DNA from: Candidatus Uhrbacteria bacterium
GTDB lineage: Bacteria > Patescibacteria > ABY1 > SG8-24 > GWF2-40-263
Length of the DNA: 64,000 nucleotides
NCBI GenBank assembly: GCA_016205975.1
Contig: JACQSK010000021.1
Coordinates: forward strand, 124,001 to 188,000
Direction of reading: 5' to 3'
Shown: piece after piece, positions 16,278-24,755 of the stretch
Position numbering within the stretch: position 1 is the first letter of the stretch
How the letters are laid out: every line of letters starts with the position of its first letter
The notes under the pieces: generated by a model
Told to the model about the DNA's origin: nothing
The model's database searches: none
Seen by the model: only the letters and a program-made list of their open reading frames with translations
Program-made: the position numbers and the translations under genes

Positions 16278-17960
16278 CTACGCATCCCGCGCCCGGATCC
16301 ACGTTTCGAGCTGCGTCGGGGGCATCGGCCGCGCGACGTGCCAGCCTTGCGCCTGGTCGGCTCCGTTCTCGCGCAGGTACTGCGCCGCGGCCGCCGTCTC
16401 CACCCCCTCGGCGATCACCGCGAGGTCCAGCCCGTGCCCGAGCTCGATCGTCGCCCGGACCACGAGTGCCTCCTTGCGGCCCGCCGGGAGCGCGCGGACG
16501 AACCGCTGGTCGATCTTCACCGCGGAGACCGGGAGGGACACCAGGTAGCCGAGCGAGGAGTACCCGGTGCCGAAGTCGTCGATGGATACCGCGATCCCCC
16601 GCGCCGCCAGCTCCCCCAGGACCGCGATGGCGTGCGCCGGGTCCTGCATGATCTCGCTCTCGGTCACTTCCAGCTCCAGGCAGCTCGGCGGCATCTCGGC
16701 CTGGGCAAGCGCCGCGTCGAGGTGCTCGACCAGGTCCGCGCGACCGAGGAGCCGCGCGGAGAGGTTCACTGCGACCCGCGTGCCCGGGTGGGTGGACAGC
16801 CACGAGCGCGACTCGGAAAGTGCGCGTCGAACGAGGGACCGGGTGAGCGGCACGATGTCGCCCAGCCGCTCGGCGACGGGGATGAACCGGCCGGGTGGAA
16901 CCGGGCCCAGCTCCGGGTGCGTCCAGCGCGCCAGCGCCTCGGCTCCCGAAAAGGCGCCGCTCGCGAGGTCGACCTTGGGCTGGTAGGCGAGGGTGATCTC
17001 CCCGCGCTCGACCGCGCGGCGCAGGTCCGCAGCTAGCGCGAGCGCGGAGGGGTCGAACGTGTCCATGGTGACGTTGAACTCGACGAGTGCTTCGCCGGAG
17101 CGCCGGCTCGCGTTCACGGCGACGTGGGCAGCACGGCGCAGCGCGTTCACGCCGGTCCCGTCGCGGGGGGAAACCGCGAACCCGGCCGCGGCCGCGACGG
17201 TGAGCCGCACCCCGCCGATCTCCACCGGGTTCGCGAGCGCCCCGAGCAGGTCCTGGGCGATCTGCCGGCACGTCGCCGGCCCCTCCGGCACGAGCACGGC
17301 GAACCCGTCCCCGCCGCCGCGCGCGAGCAGGCAGCCCGGGGGCGTGGCCCTCCGGGCGCGCTCGGCCAGCTCCTGGAGGACCCGGTCGCCCAGCTCGAAC
17401 CCCAGCGCGTGGTTGATCTCCCGGAACTCCCGGATCTCCACCGCGATGAAGCCCGTCTCGGCGACGCCCGCGAGCTGAGCCGCCTCGAACGCCGCCATCG
17501 CGTTGCGGTTGGGCAGCCCCGTGAGCGGGTCGTGGTAGGCGAGCCAGTGCGCGCGCTCGTCGGCGGCCCTTCGCGCCGCGCGCTCCTGGGCCCGCACCAT
17601 CTCGCGCGCCAACGCGCCGGGAAGGCGGGCGAGCCGGTCCTTGGGGACGAAGTCGTCCGCGCCCCGGCGGACGAGGTCGGCCACGGTCTCCTCGCCGACG
17701 GTCCCGGAGACGACCAGAAGCGCCACGTCGCGCAGGCGGGCACGCACGAGCGCGATGCTCTCGCCTGCGTCGAGCTCGGGCAGGTGTGCGTCCACGAGCA
17801 CCGCGTCCCAGGACTCGCCCAGGGCCTCTTCGAGCCCCGGCCGGTCCTCGACCCGGGAGACCGCGACAGTCAAGCCACCGCGGCGCAGCGCCCGCAGCAC
17901 GAGCTCCGCGTCGGCCGGGTCGTCCTCGACGTGCAGGATGCGAAGGGGAGGGGTGGGCAT
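16278..17960 (-). CDS. Response regulator with degenerate GGDEF and intact EAL phosphodiesterase domain
   Basis: 560 residues. REC domain at 1-120 (HVEDDPADAEL acidic pair, phosphoacceptor Asp in VLVDAHLP, Lys in VPKDRL). A GGDEF domain follows (DPLTGLPNRN) with signature RGGGDGF in place of GGDEF, so it is probably not a cyclase. The EAL domain (about 310-555) has GAEALARW, DDFGTGYSSLGYL, VKIDQRF and IAEGVET, with all usual metal and catalytic residues. It most likely breaks down c-di-GMP under phosphorelay control; the GGDEF part may bind GTP as a regulator. No histidine kinase is nearby. Confidence 0.9.
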   Translation of the reverse strand: MPTPPLRILHVEDDPADAELVLRALRRGGLTVAVSRVEDRPGLEEALGESWDAVLVDAHLPELDAGESIALVRARLRDVALLVVSGTVGEETVADLVRRGADDFVPKDRLARLPGALAREMVRAQERAARRAADERAHWLAYHDPLTGLPNRNAMAAFEAAQLAGVAETGFIAVEIREFREINHALGFELGDRVLQELAERARRATPPGCLLARGGGDGFAVLVPEGPATCRQIAQDLLGALANPVEIGGVRLTVAAAAGFAVSPRDGTGVNALRRAAHVAVNASRRSGEALVEFNVTMDTFDPSALALAADLRRAVERGEITLAYQPKVDLASGAFSGAEALARWTHPELGPVPPGRFIPVAERLGDIVPLTRSLVRRALSESRSWLSTHPGTRVAVNLSARLLGRADLVEHLDAALAQAEMPPSCLELEVTESEIMQDPAHAIAVLGELAARGIAVSIDDFGTGYSSLGYLVSLPVSAVKIDQRFVRALPAGRKEALVVRATIELGHGLDLAVIAEGVETAAAAQYLRENGADQAQGWHVARPMPPTQLETWIRARDA

Positions 17961-18077
17961 GAGCGCCTATTGTGCGGCACGTGGGCGACCGGGCATAAGC
18001 GGATCCCTGCGGACCGGGGGCGGGGCGTACTCAACGACGAGAACGCGCCGCGGGAACGGGCGTTGTAGGATGCCGCG

Positions 18078-18845
18078 ATGTTCCGCCGGGGCCGGGTTCT
18101 CGCTGCGCGTGTCGCGTCCTGGTCCCAGGTCCGCCTGGGGACAGTCGGCGTGCGCGATCTCCGGTTCGTCTTGGTGTACCTGCCGGCGGGACTGTTGCCG
18201 GCGCTCTTGGCGGCATTCTACGGGCGCGACGAGATCCGCGACCGAGCGGTGCCGGTGCCGCTGCTGCTGGGCGCGATCGCGAGCCTGCTCGTGCTGGGGG
18301 TCATCGTCTCGCTCTACCGGCAGGTCGAGCGCGCGGACCGCCTGCGCGACGAGCTGGTGGCGCTCGCCTCCCGCGACCCGCTCACGGGTCTCTCCAACCG
18401 CCGCATGCTCCAGCCCACGCTCGCTCGCACGAGCCGGCAGGCGGACCGGGGCGGCACCCCCGCGTGCCTGGTGCTCATGGACCTGGACGACCTCAAGATC
18501 GTGAACGACCGGATGGGGCACGCCGCGGGGGATGCGCTCCTCGTCGGGTTCGCGCGCACGCTCCGGCGGGTGACCCGGGCGCAGACCGACCTGCTGTTCC
18601 GCATCGGCGGCGACGAGTTCCTCGTCGTGCTCCCCGGCGCGGCGATCCCGCACGCCCGCGTTATCGCCGAGCGGCTCCTGGAGGCGCTCGCCGAGGACAC
18701 CGCGCCGGTCCCGGGGGTGCATCCCCGCTGCTCCATCGGGGTGGCACAGCGCCACGGGCAGGAGCGCCCCGAGGCGTGGCTGCGCCGCGCCGACCTCGCG
18801 ATGTACCGGGCGAAGGAGACGGGCGCCGGCGTCGAGGTGGCGTAG
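18078..18845 (+). CDS. Membrane-bound diguanylate cyclase (GGDEF)
   Basis: 255 residues. Two N-terminal membrane helices (LRFVLVYLPAGLLPALLAAFY and a second near 60-80) and a short coiled linker lead to a GGDEF domain with DPLTGLSNRRM and an intact RIGGDEFLVVL signature. It should make c-di-GMP from two GTP at the membrane. A canonical RxxD inhibitory site is not clear (RAQTD is one residue off). It is divergent from the EAL gene, with 117 bp between, so synthesis and breakdown may be regulated from one intergenic region. Confidence 0.9.
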   Translation: MFRRGRVLAARVASWSQVRLGTVGVRDLRFVLVYLPAGLLPALLAAFYGRDEIRDRAVPVPLLLGAIASLLVLGVIVSLYRQVERADRLRDELVALASRDPLTGLSNRRMLQPTLARTSRQADRGGTPACLVLMDLDDLKIVNDRMGHAAGDALLVGFARTLRRVTRAQTDLLFRIGGDEFLVVLPGAAIPHARVIAERLLEALAEDTAPVPGVHPRCSIGVAQRHGQERPEAWLRRADLAMYRAKETGAGVEVA

Positions 18846-18854
18846 GCGACGTCC

Positions 18855-19244
18855 TCAGCGCCAGAGCAAGCGCACCTGGTCCCCGTCCAGCGCGTACCCG
18901 CACAGGTCGGCCTCGACATGCGCCTGCCGCAAGAGCGCCCGCGCGGCCGGCATCTGCTCGGCGGGGACGACGAACCACGCCCGCGCCCCGGTCGCCGCGG
19001 CATGCTCGGCGGCGCGCCGCCACCGCTCGCCCTCGCCGGGGTTCGCGGCGTCCACCCCGGTCCGCACGACGAGGCTGCGCACGTACCGGTCCTGGCGTTG
19101 CACCACGACGTCGGCCACGCCCCCCTCCGCGAACGACGGCCGACACGGCTCGGCCCGGTAGGTTCCGTGTCCCGTGTACTCCCGGAGCAGCCGCGCGATC
19201 ACCCGCGCGCGGACGGCCCCCGCATCGCCCGTCGGCTTGTCCAT
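18855..19244 (-). CDS. Hypothetical protein with nuclease-like pattern
   Basis: 129 residues from ATG 19242-19244. An N-terminal helix pair is followed by FAEGGVADVVVQRQDRYVRSLVVRTGVD, an order of strands seen in PD-(D/E)xK folds, but the catalytic Lys is not evident. It may be an inactive or unrelated alpha/beta protein. It lies between the GGDEF and second PilZ genes, convergent with the former. Confidence 0.45.
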   Translation of the reverse strand: MDKPTGDAGAVRARVIARLLREYTGHGTYRAEPCRPSFAEGGVADVVVQRQDRYVRSLVVRTGVDAANPGEGERWRRAAEHAAATGARAWFVVPAEQMPAARALLRQAHVEADLCGYALDGDQVRLLWR

Positions 19245-19315
19245 CTCGCAGCTCCCAGCAATGTCCTGCACAGCATGCGAGCTTCATCGGCCGGCAACGC
19301 GGCGAGTTGAGGCGG

Positions 19316-19984
19316 TCAGCCTCCCAGCCCGGACGGGGGCTCGCCTCCCTCGATCTCGGCTTCGCGACGGGCCACGTGGCGGTGCAGCCGCGTCGCGTCT
19401 CCCTCCGGGAGCGACTCGAGGTGGACGCCGCAGCGCCACGCGCCGGCGAGCGCCGGGTCGGGCCGGCCGACCTGGCCGACGCTCCCGTGACCCACCACCC
19501 ACCCGTCCCCGCGCAGGTGGAACTGGATCGCCTCTACGGGCGTGCCGCGCGCAAGGTCCCGGTCCGCGGCTTCGGCGGCGAACCCGATCCCACGTTCCCC
19601 GACGTCCAGCAGCCGTCGGACCCGGGGACGACCTGCCACCCGGAACACGAGATCCGTGTCCCGGGCCGCGGGGACCCGGCGATGCGCCCGCCGCTCGTCC
19701 CAGCGCAGGAAGCGGGGTTGACCGACCACCACCCGCTCCCGCGAGACGAGGTGAACGACGGCGACGAGCACCACCGGGCGCGCGACCTCGACGCGGAGCT
19801 GGAGCTCGGTCCCGGGTCGCACCGCGGGGTTCCCGCTCCCGTGATCCAGGAGCACGACCAGGATCCCCGAGGTGGCGCACCAGCTCTCGACCTGTCCGCG
19901 CACCGGCACGCCTCGCTCCTCCACGGCGACGCCGGCCCGCGTCGCGCTCGCCTCGCGCAAGAGATCATCCAGGCGTGGCGGCAT
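19316..19984 (-). CDS. Second PilZ/YcgR-like protein with altered binding box
   Basis: 222 residues from ATG 19982-19984. An N-terminal beta domain is followed by PilZ, with RRAHRRVPAARD as the RxxxR box. The second box reads LLDVGERGIGFAAE, where the usual Ser is Gly. The C-terminal CGVHLESLPEGDATRLHRHVARRE resembles the tail of the first PilZ protein. It may bind c-di-GMP weakly or work as a heterodimer partner. It closes the c-di-GMP group on the right. Confidence 0.8.
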   Translation of the reverse strand: MPPRLDDLLREASATRAGVAVEERGVPVRGQVESWCATSGILVVLLDHGSGNPAVRPGTELQLRVEVARPVVLVAVVHLVSRERVVVGQPRFLRWDERRAHRRVPAARDTDLVFRVAGRPRVRRLLDVGERGIGFAAEAADRDLARGTPVEAIQFHLRGDGWVVGHGSVGQVGRPDPALAGAWRCGVHLESLPEGDATRLHRHVARREAEIEGGEPPSGLGG

Positions 19985-20352
19985 GGCCACCCCCGGCGCG
20001 TGGACGCGAAAAACGCTCGCGGCGTGGGCGGCGAGCGTCAGGGTGGGCCGGACGGTTCGAGAGCATGCTCGCCCCGGGGCTACGGGGAGAGGATAGCACT
20101 CAGAGGCGCCCGCGCGCGGTCGTGCCGGACCACGGCGCACATGAACCCGCACCCGTATGTGGCCGGTCGGTGTAGTCGCGCCGGGACAGGCCCGAAAGCC
20201 TGATGGGTCACACTCACGCCGCATGACTGCCGTATCGCGGCCGGGACTTCCTGATCACCCACGCCGCTCTTGGTCACGTTTACCAGACGATGCGGGCTGG
20301 TCACTCGCTGAGGTGGACGCGACCGGAGGGCGACGCGACGTGGTTCCCTGAC
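19985..20352. other. Intergenic stretch without a recognisable gene
   Basis: About 370 bp. The longest frames are out of phase with any neighbouring gene and have no ribosome-binding site. I found no clear promoter, terminator or repeat. Confidence 0.5.
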
Positions 20353-20529
20353 CTACCCGCCTCGCGGCTTCGGAGGCCGACCTGCCGAAGGGGCTGGGGC
20401 GGAGCCTGGATTGTGGACAACCGATCCCCCAGCGGGGGGCTTCGGCTGCGCCGGTCCTGACTGAGGGGGCTGATACCCGCCCTTTCGGAGAGGCTGATAG
20501 CCCTCATGGAGGGGGTGCTTGTTCGCCAT
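20353..20529 (-). CDS. GYQP-repeat microprotein beside DUF6338-like gene
   Basis: 58 residues starting at ATG 20527-20529, 26 bases inside the end of the upstream membrane-protein gene. The sequence begins MANKHPLHEGYQPLRKGGYQPPQSGP: two GYQP units in a Pro/Lys/Gly-rich disordered chain, with no hydrophobic segment. Small proteins of this type recur beside DUF6338 genes as I recall them, so a shared function as binding partner is likely; the biochemical role is unknown. It is probably translated by coupling to the upstream gene. Confidence 0.65.
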   Translation of the reverse strand: MANKHPLHEGYQPLRKGGYQPPQSGPAQPKPPAGGSVVHNPGSAPAPSAGRPPKPRGG

Positions 20530-21301
20530 CGTCGACTCTCGGGATTCCGAAGAAGCGTATCACGCGCTGGTTGGCCGAGGCGAAGGCCCGTTGAATCCAT
20601 GAGCGCCAGCCCGTGACCGCGGTGATCTCGCGTCCCGGACTTTCCGCCTCGAGCAGTTCCATGCACGCGATCTCCGACCCGCTGATCCACCCACCGATGC
20701 TGCCCGGGGCTGGTTCTACGAGGCTCCCTTCGTCATCGACGCGCCAGAGCGTCTGGAGGTAGATGTCTCGCGGGTCGGGATGGCTGGTCGCGTAGGACTC
20801 CCGCGACCACCAGCCCACAACGCATCGCCCGTCCTTCAGGGTGATCCGGATGAAACAAGGTGGCAGGCGCTCGAAGACGTAGTCCCACGCGGTCGGCTGC
20901 AGGAGTTGGAAGCCGATGTAAGCGGGCAGTCGCGGGAATATCTTCACGGTTCGGGCGCCGAGGTAGGCGACGATGGGTGCGAGCACGATTACGCCAGCCG
21001 GTAGGAGCAGGACATCACCCGGCATGGCTGCATTTGCGGATGTGATCGGCTTCAGCAGACTGAGTTCGAGCAGGGGGGCCAAGAGCGGCAGCAGCCATCC
21101 CCCGATGTGTGTGGGAAGTAGGACGCGGGCCCCTACAAGGCAGGACGACCACCACAGCGCGGAGTAGGTCAACGACCTGAGAACCAGGTGGCCGGCCTCG
21201 GGCTTCGTTCGCGTGACCATGTAGTCCCACACATGCGCCAACAGGAAGCCAGGCGCGACGAAGCAAAGGAAAATGAGAAGCGCTTCGATCGTGCTCGGCA
21301 T
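20504..21301 (-). CDS. DUF6338-like membrane protein
   Basis: 265 residues. The N-terminal half has about four membrane helices (IEALLIFLCFVAPGFLLAHVWDYM, then segments near 45-65, 68-90 and 95-115). The C-terminal cytoplasmic half has a small beta domain, PCFIRITLKDGRCVVGWWSRESYATSHPDPRDIYLQTLWRVDDEG, typical of DUF6338 in my recollection. The gene overlaps the GYQP microprotein gene. Function is unknown; such pairs are scattered across accessory regions. Confidence 0.65.
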   Translation of the reverse strand: MPSTIEALLIFLCFVAPGFLLAHVWDYMVTRTKPEAGHLVLRSLTYSALWWSSCLVGARVLLPTHIGGWLLPLLAPLLELSLLKPITSANAAMPGDVLLLPAGVIVLAPIVAYLGARTVKIFPRLPAYIGFQLLQPTAWDYVFERLPPCFIRITLKDGRCVVGWWSRESYATSHPDPRDIYLQTLWRVDDEGSLVEPAPGSIGGWISGSEIACMELLEAESPGREITAVTGWRSWIQRAFASANQRVIRFFGIPRVDDGEQAPPP

Positions 21302-21485
21302 GATTGGTTCCGCTTGCGGGTGCTGAGACTACCACGCCAGGTGGCTATCGATCTTGTCCGTCGCTTGGAGATGGTGGTGCGGCGCGGATTCCTCGAATCG
21401 ATCGGCACACCAACTGGATCTCGAGCTGTGATCCAGGCGTCGAGCGCGACGCGCGCGGAACGCTCCGCGATCTGGGCGCTGACAT

Positions 21486-22301
21486 CTACCGACTCCGGAA
21501 CACCTCCGGCGCGCTTTCGAGTTGCGCGAGGTCCAGCTCCAGGCGCGTGTCGCCCCCGTCGCAGCTCGCGCCCACGGTGAACGCGCCCCACGCGAGCAAC
21601 GAGAGCGTGGCCTCGCCGTCCTCGACGGGCCGGGTCACCACCGGCGAGGGGAACGTCGGGTGGAGGTGGAACGTGACGCTGCCGGTGAGCGGGTCGCCCG
21701 GGTTCGTAGAGCACACGCGCAGGCGGACGCGGAACCAGCTCGCGCTTCCCGGCACCGCTACGACGATCGCGCACAGCCGGCGGTCGTTCGCCGCGGCCAT
21801 CCCGCCCCACTTTCCCTTGTGCGGGTCCTCGTCCGCGGGGGCCGCGCCCACCGCCCGTCCCCGGTCGCCCTCCACGTCCAGGAGCATGTCCTCCTCCGCG
21901 ACCGGGCGGGACCCACCGGGCCGGGGGATGTGGTCGAACACCGCGCCGGTCGCGTCCAGGTCGTCGGCGACCTCCTTTACTCGTCCACGCACCCGCTCGA
22001 TCTCCCCCCGCTGGGTTTCCAGGGCGGCCTGGAGATCCTGCATCTCGATTTTGTTGTCCCCGAACGAGAGCGACTTCACGCGGTGGAGGATGGTGACCGC
22101 GCCGGCCACGAGGAAGAAGCGCGCGGCCGTGTCGTCGATGTCCTGGCCGCCGACCAGTTGGCGGATGAGCACCGCCGCGCCGGCCAGGGCGGAGAGCGCC
22201 CCGATGGTCGCGAGGAGCCTCGCCGGGAGCCGCTCCCCGGCACCGGGGGATGGCGGCGCCGCGGGGACCTTCGCGAGCGACTCCTTCGGGCCGGCCGTCA
22301 T
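21486..22301 (-). CDS. pYEATS-domain membrane protein coupled to caspase gene
   Basis: 271 residues; ATG 22299-22301 overlaps the caspase stop as ATGA. One or two membrane helices (LLATIGALSALAGAAVLIRQL and a following segment) precede a coiled coil (EMQDLQAALETQRGEIERVRGRVKEV). A C-terminal beta domain follows (WFRVRLRVCSTNPGDPLTGSVTFHLHPTFPSPVV...GAFTVGASCDGGDTRLELDLAQL), which matches the prokaryotic YEATS (pYEATS) pattern. pYEATS domains are known as likely ligand sensors beside caspase-type effectors. It could hold or trigger the neighbouring lipase-caspase at the membrane (inference). Confidence 0.75.
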   Translation of the reverse strand: MTAGPKESLAKVPAAPPSPGAGERLPARLLATIGALSALAGAAVLIRQLVGGQDIDDTAARFFLVAGAVTILHRVKSLSFGDNKIEMQDLQAALETQRGEIERVRGRVKEVADDLDATGAVFDHIPRPGGSRPVAEEDMLLDVEGDRGRAVGAAPADEDPHKGKWGGMAAANDRRLCAIVVAVPGSASWFRVRLRVCSTNPGDPLTGSVTFHLHPTFPSPVVTRPVEDGEATLSLLAWGAFTVGASCDGGDTRLELDLAQLESAPEVFRSR

Positions 22302-24067
22302 CGCCGTCCCCCGCCCGGTACCGGCTCGTCTCGCCGTGACCGTGGCCCTGCGAGCTGCGGGTGCTGGTCGTAGCCGAGCGCCGCGATCGACCTCGACGCC
22401 CGCTTCACGAGCTGGTTGAACGTGAGCGCCTCGCCCTTCGCCCGCGCCCGGCGCAGCTCGGCGACGACGCACCAGGTGAACGCGCCGTAGGCCGCGGTGC
22501 CGTTGCGGTACTCGTACGCCAGTTCCTGTTCGCGGCAGGCGTACAGCAGCAGCGGGACGTACGGCCCCTTGTGTCCGTAGGCCGTGCGCGCGTGCTCGAA
22601 CTGCACCGCGGAGTCCGACCAGACCGGGAGCGCGCGCCCGAGCCGCTTCGTGGCCCCGCCCGTCCCGAGCATCTCGGCGCGGTCGGCCTTGCGCGTGACG
22701 AGCGGCTTGGCCTTCCGAGGAAGGTCGCGCTGCTTCCAGAGTCCGAGGTCCGCGTCCCACGCGAGCGCACGGTGGCGGATGTCGTCGGGGAGAGGGAGCC
22801 CGCGGGCGCGAACGCCGCCCTCGCGGGTGAGCCCGCCGGAGTGGCAGCAGTCGAAGATGGCGGTGAACTGCGTGCCGTACGGGAGCTGGGTGTACAGCTC
22901 GAAGAACTGGTCGTCGGTGAACGCCCGGTCGCGCGACCAGTCGAAGTCGTGCGGGACCAGGCATTCATCGAGCCCGTCGACCTGGTCGCCGATCCCGTAG
23001 GTGGGGACCTGCGCCCCGTGGCCGGAGTAGAAGAAGACGCGCTGCGCCCCGTCGTCGGCGTCGTCGAGGAGCCACTCCAGCCGTTCTTGGATCGCGCCGC
23101 AGGTCGCACGGCCGTCGAGCACCACCCGGATGTTCTCGGGGGCGAACCCCAGCTCCTGCAATGCCGCGCTCACGAGATAGGTGTCGTTCACGCACCCCTC
23201 CAGGCGCATGTCCGGCTTGGGGTAGCTGTTGATGCCGACTAGCAGCGCCCGGTGCTGGGGCGTCTTGCGCAGCGTCGCGCGAGGCGCGAGCGCCGCGGTC
23301 GCCATGGCGGACTTCGCGCCGGCGATCGCCCGCCACGCCCGCTGGCCGGTGCTTGCGTGGGAGAGGTACTGCGCCCCGTCGTGGTCGAGCGGCCCCGGCA
23401 CGTCGAACCGGGTCTCCACTTCCTGCACGGGCTGGATGCGGAACCGGTCGAGCGAGGCGGTGAATGCCGCGTCCTCGGGGTTGAACAGGTGGAACCAGCC
23501 ACGTGCCGTCTCCAGGCTGCGCAGTCGCCCACCGAACGTGGCGCGCACGGCGGGGTTGCCGATCTGCGAACCGAACGTGACGAGCCAGCGGTCCTTCACG
23601 AGCGACGGGTCGAGCGCGAACGTGTCGTACGCGAGGAGCGACCCGAGGCTGTGGGCGCAGACGAGCCGCGGTTGCTGAGCGCCGATTGCCGCGGCAAGGT
23701 GCTTCCTCAGCGCCGCGCGCAGCTTCTCGTCGGCCGCCCACTGCGCGACCATGCCCACCGTCCACCGGACGGCCTCGCCGACCCCGCCCCGGGCGAGCCG
23801 TTTCGCGCCGGGCGTCCCGACGAGATCGCCGACGCCATGGACAACGAGGCTCCCCATGAGCCGCGCGAACGCCTCGGCGACGAGCAGCGGGTTGATCTTC
23901 GCCTTCTCGAAGAACGAGTCGTACTCCAGGAAGGTGATGTCGCTCGGCGAGACCTGCTGGCCCCAGCGCGACAGGCCCGAGACGATCGCGGACGTCCAGC
24001 CGGCGCGCCAGCTCGGATCGGCGTCGCCGTGGCCGATGCCGTGGATACACAGGATGGGGAAGGACAT
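22298..24067 (-). CDS. Alpha/beta-hydrolase (lipase-like) fused to caspase-like protease
   Basis: 589 residues from ATG 24065-24067. Residues 1-230 form an alpha/beta hydrolase: oxyanion-type CIHGIGH at 7-13 and nucleophile Ser140 in CAHSLGS. Residues 265-560 form a caspase/metacaspase-like domain: HRALLVGINSY at its start, His350 in FFYSGHGAQ, and Cys408 in FDCCHSGG. Both active sites look complete. The likely roles are ester hydrolysis, perhaps of lipids, and cleavage after basic residues. The ATGA overlap with the pYEATS gene indicates a two-gene suicide- or defence-type operon, as caspases with pYEATS partners are in other bacteria. Confidence 0.85.
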   Translation of the reverse strand: MSFPILCIHGIGHGDADPSWRAGWTSAIVSGLSRWGQQVSPSDITFLEYDSFFEKAKINPLLVAEAFARLMGSLVVHGVGDLVGTPGAKRLARGGVGEAVRWTVGMVAQWAADEKLRAALRKHLAAAIGAQQPRLVCAHSLGSLLAYDTFALDPSLVKDRWLVTFGSQIGNPAVRATFGGRLRSLETARGWFHLFNPEDAAFTASLDRFRIQPVQEVETRFDVPGPLDHDGAQYLSHASTGQRAWRAIAGAKSAMATAALAPRATLRKTPQHRALLVGINSYPKPDMRLEGCVNDTYLVSAALQELGFAPENIRVVLDGRATCGAIQERLEWLLDDADDGAQRVFFYSGHGAQVPTYGIGDQVDGLDECLVPHDFDWSRDRAFTDDQFFELYTQLPYGTQFTAIFDCCHSGGLTREGGVRARGLPLPDDIRHRALAWDADLGLWKQRDLPRKAKPLVTRKADRAEMLGTGGATKRLGRALPVWSDSAVQFEHARTAYGHKGPYVPLLLYACREQELAYEYRNGTAAYGAFTWCVVAELRRARAKGEALTFNQLVKRASRSIAALGYDQHPQLAGPRSRRDEPVPGGGRR

Positions 24068-24220
24068 CGGGGCTCCGGAGCCGGAAGGTCTGCGCGACGG
24101 TAGCACGACGGCTCGTCGCCTTGGCCGGCGCTGGAGCCGCCCAGGCCCGGGGTCAGCCGCCCGGCGAAACACGGGCGGCGAAGCGCCCCTCGTGGACGCT
24201 GCCCGTGGTAGATTCGCCCG

Positions 24221-24736
24221 ATGTGGTGGTGGGCGGCCTCGGCGCTCGCGGGTGACTGCACCCGGTTCACGGAGTGCGATGAGAGCGTCGTCGGCGTGGC
24301 GGCTACGATCGGCGCGCCGACGGGTCTACGAGTCGAGTTCTTTCCGCAGCTCGAGGGAGGGCGGTGGATGCTGTCGATCGAGGGAGTCGTGCAGGGGACG
24401 GCACACGCGGTCGGCCTGGTCGGCACGATCGGTGCCGGCGTACGCGCCCACCTTGTTCCCACCGCGGGGAAGAGGGGGGCGCTGGTGCTGGCGCCGGGCC
24501 TCGGCATCCACGGGTACTTCCCAGGAGCCGATGACGGCTGCTCCGGTCTCGGGTGCCTGGACTTGACGCCGAACACGCCGCTGCTGTTCGTCTACCCGTC
24601 GATGGACATCGGCTACGCCCACGCCGGGCGGGTCGGCTTCCACCTCGGTCTCGAGCTGGGCGCCAGTGCGACCCTCCCCGAACGCGAGTTGGTGGTGTCC
24701 CCGCAGGGAGCGGTGGTGACTGGCGCGCGGTTCTGA
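24221..24736 (+). CDS. Hypothetical envelope protein
   Basis: 171 residues. A short hydrophobic start (MWWWAASALAGDC) may be a signal. The rest is beta-rich, with alternating Gly and aliphatic residues (VGLVGTIGAGVRAHLV, ALVLAPGLGIHGYF) like an outer-membrane barrel. It ends 20 bp from the stop of the converging MopE-like gene. The family is not recognised. Confidence 0.5.
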   Translation: MWWWAASALAGDCTRFTECDESVVGVAATIGAPTGLRVEFFPQLEGGRWMLSIEGVVQGTAHAVGLVGTIGAGVRAHLVPTAGKRGALVLAPGLGIHGYFPGADDGCSGLGCLDLTPNTPLLFVYPSMDIGYAHAGRVGFHLGLELGASATLPERELVVSPQGAVVTGARF

Positions 24737-24755
24737 CGGGCGGGGGAATGTCGGT

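Noticed and set aside
15328..17271. A 647-codon minus frame covering the HTH and EAL genes
   Set aside because: It is out of register with the REC-GGDEF-EAL and double-HTH proteins, both of which have clear domains.
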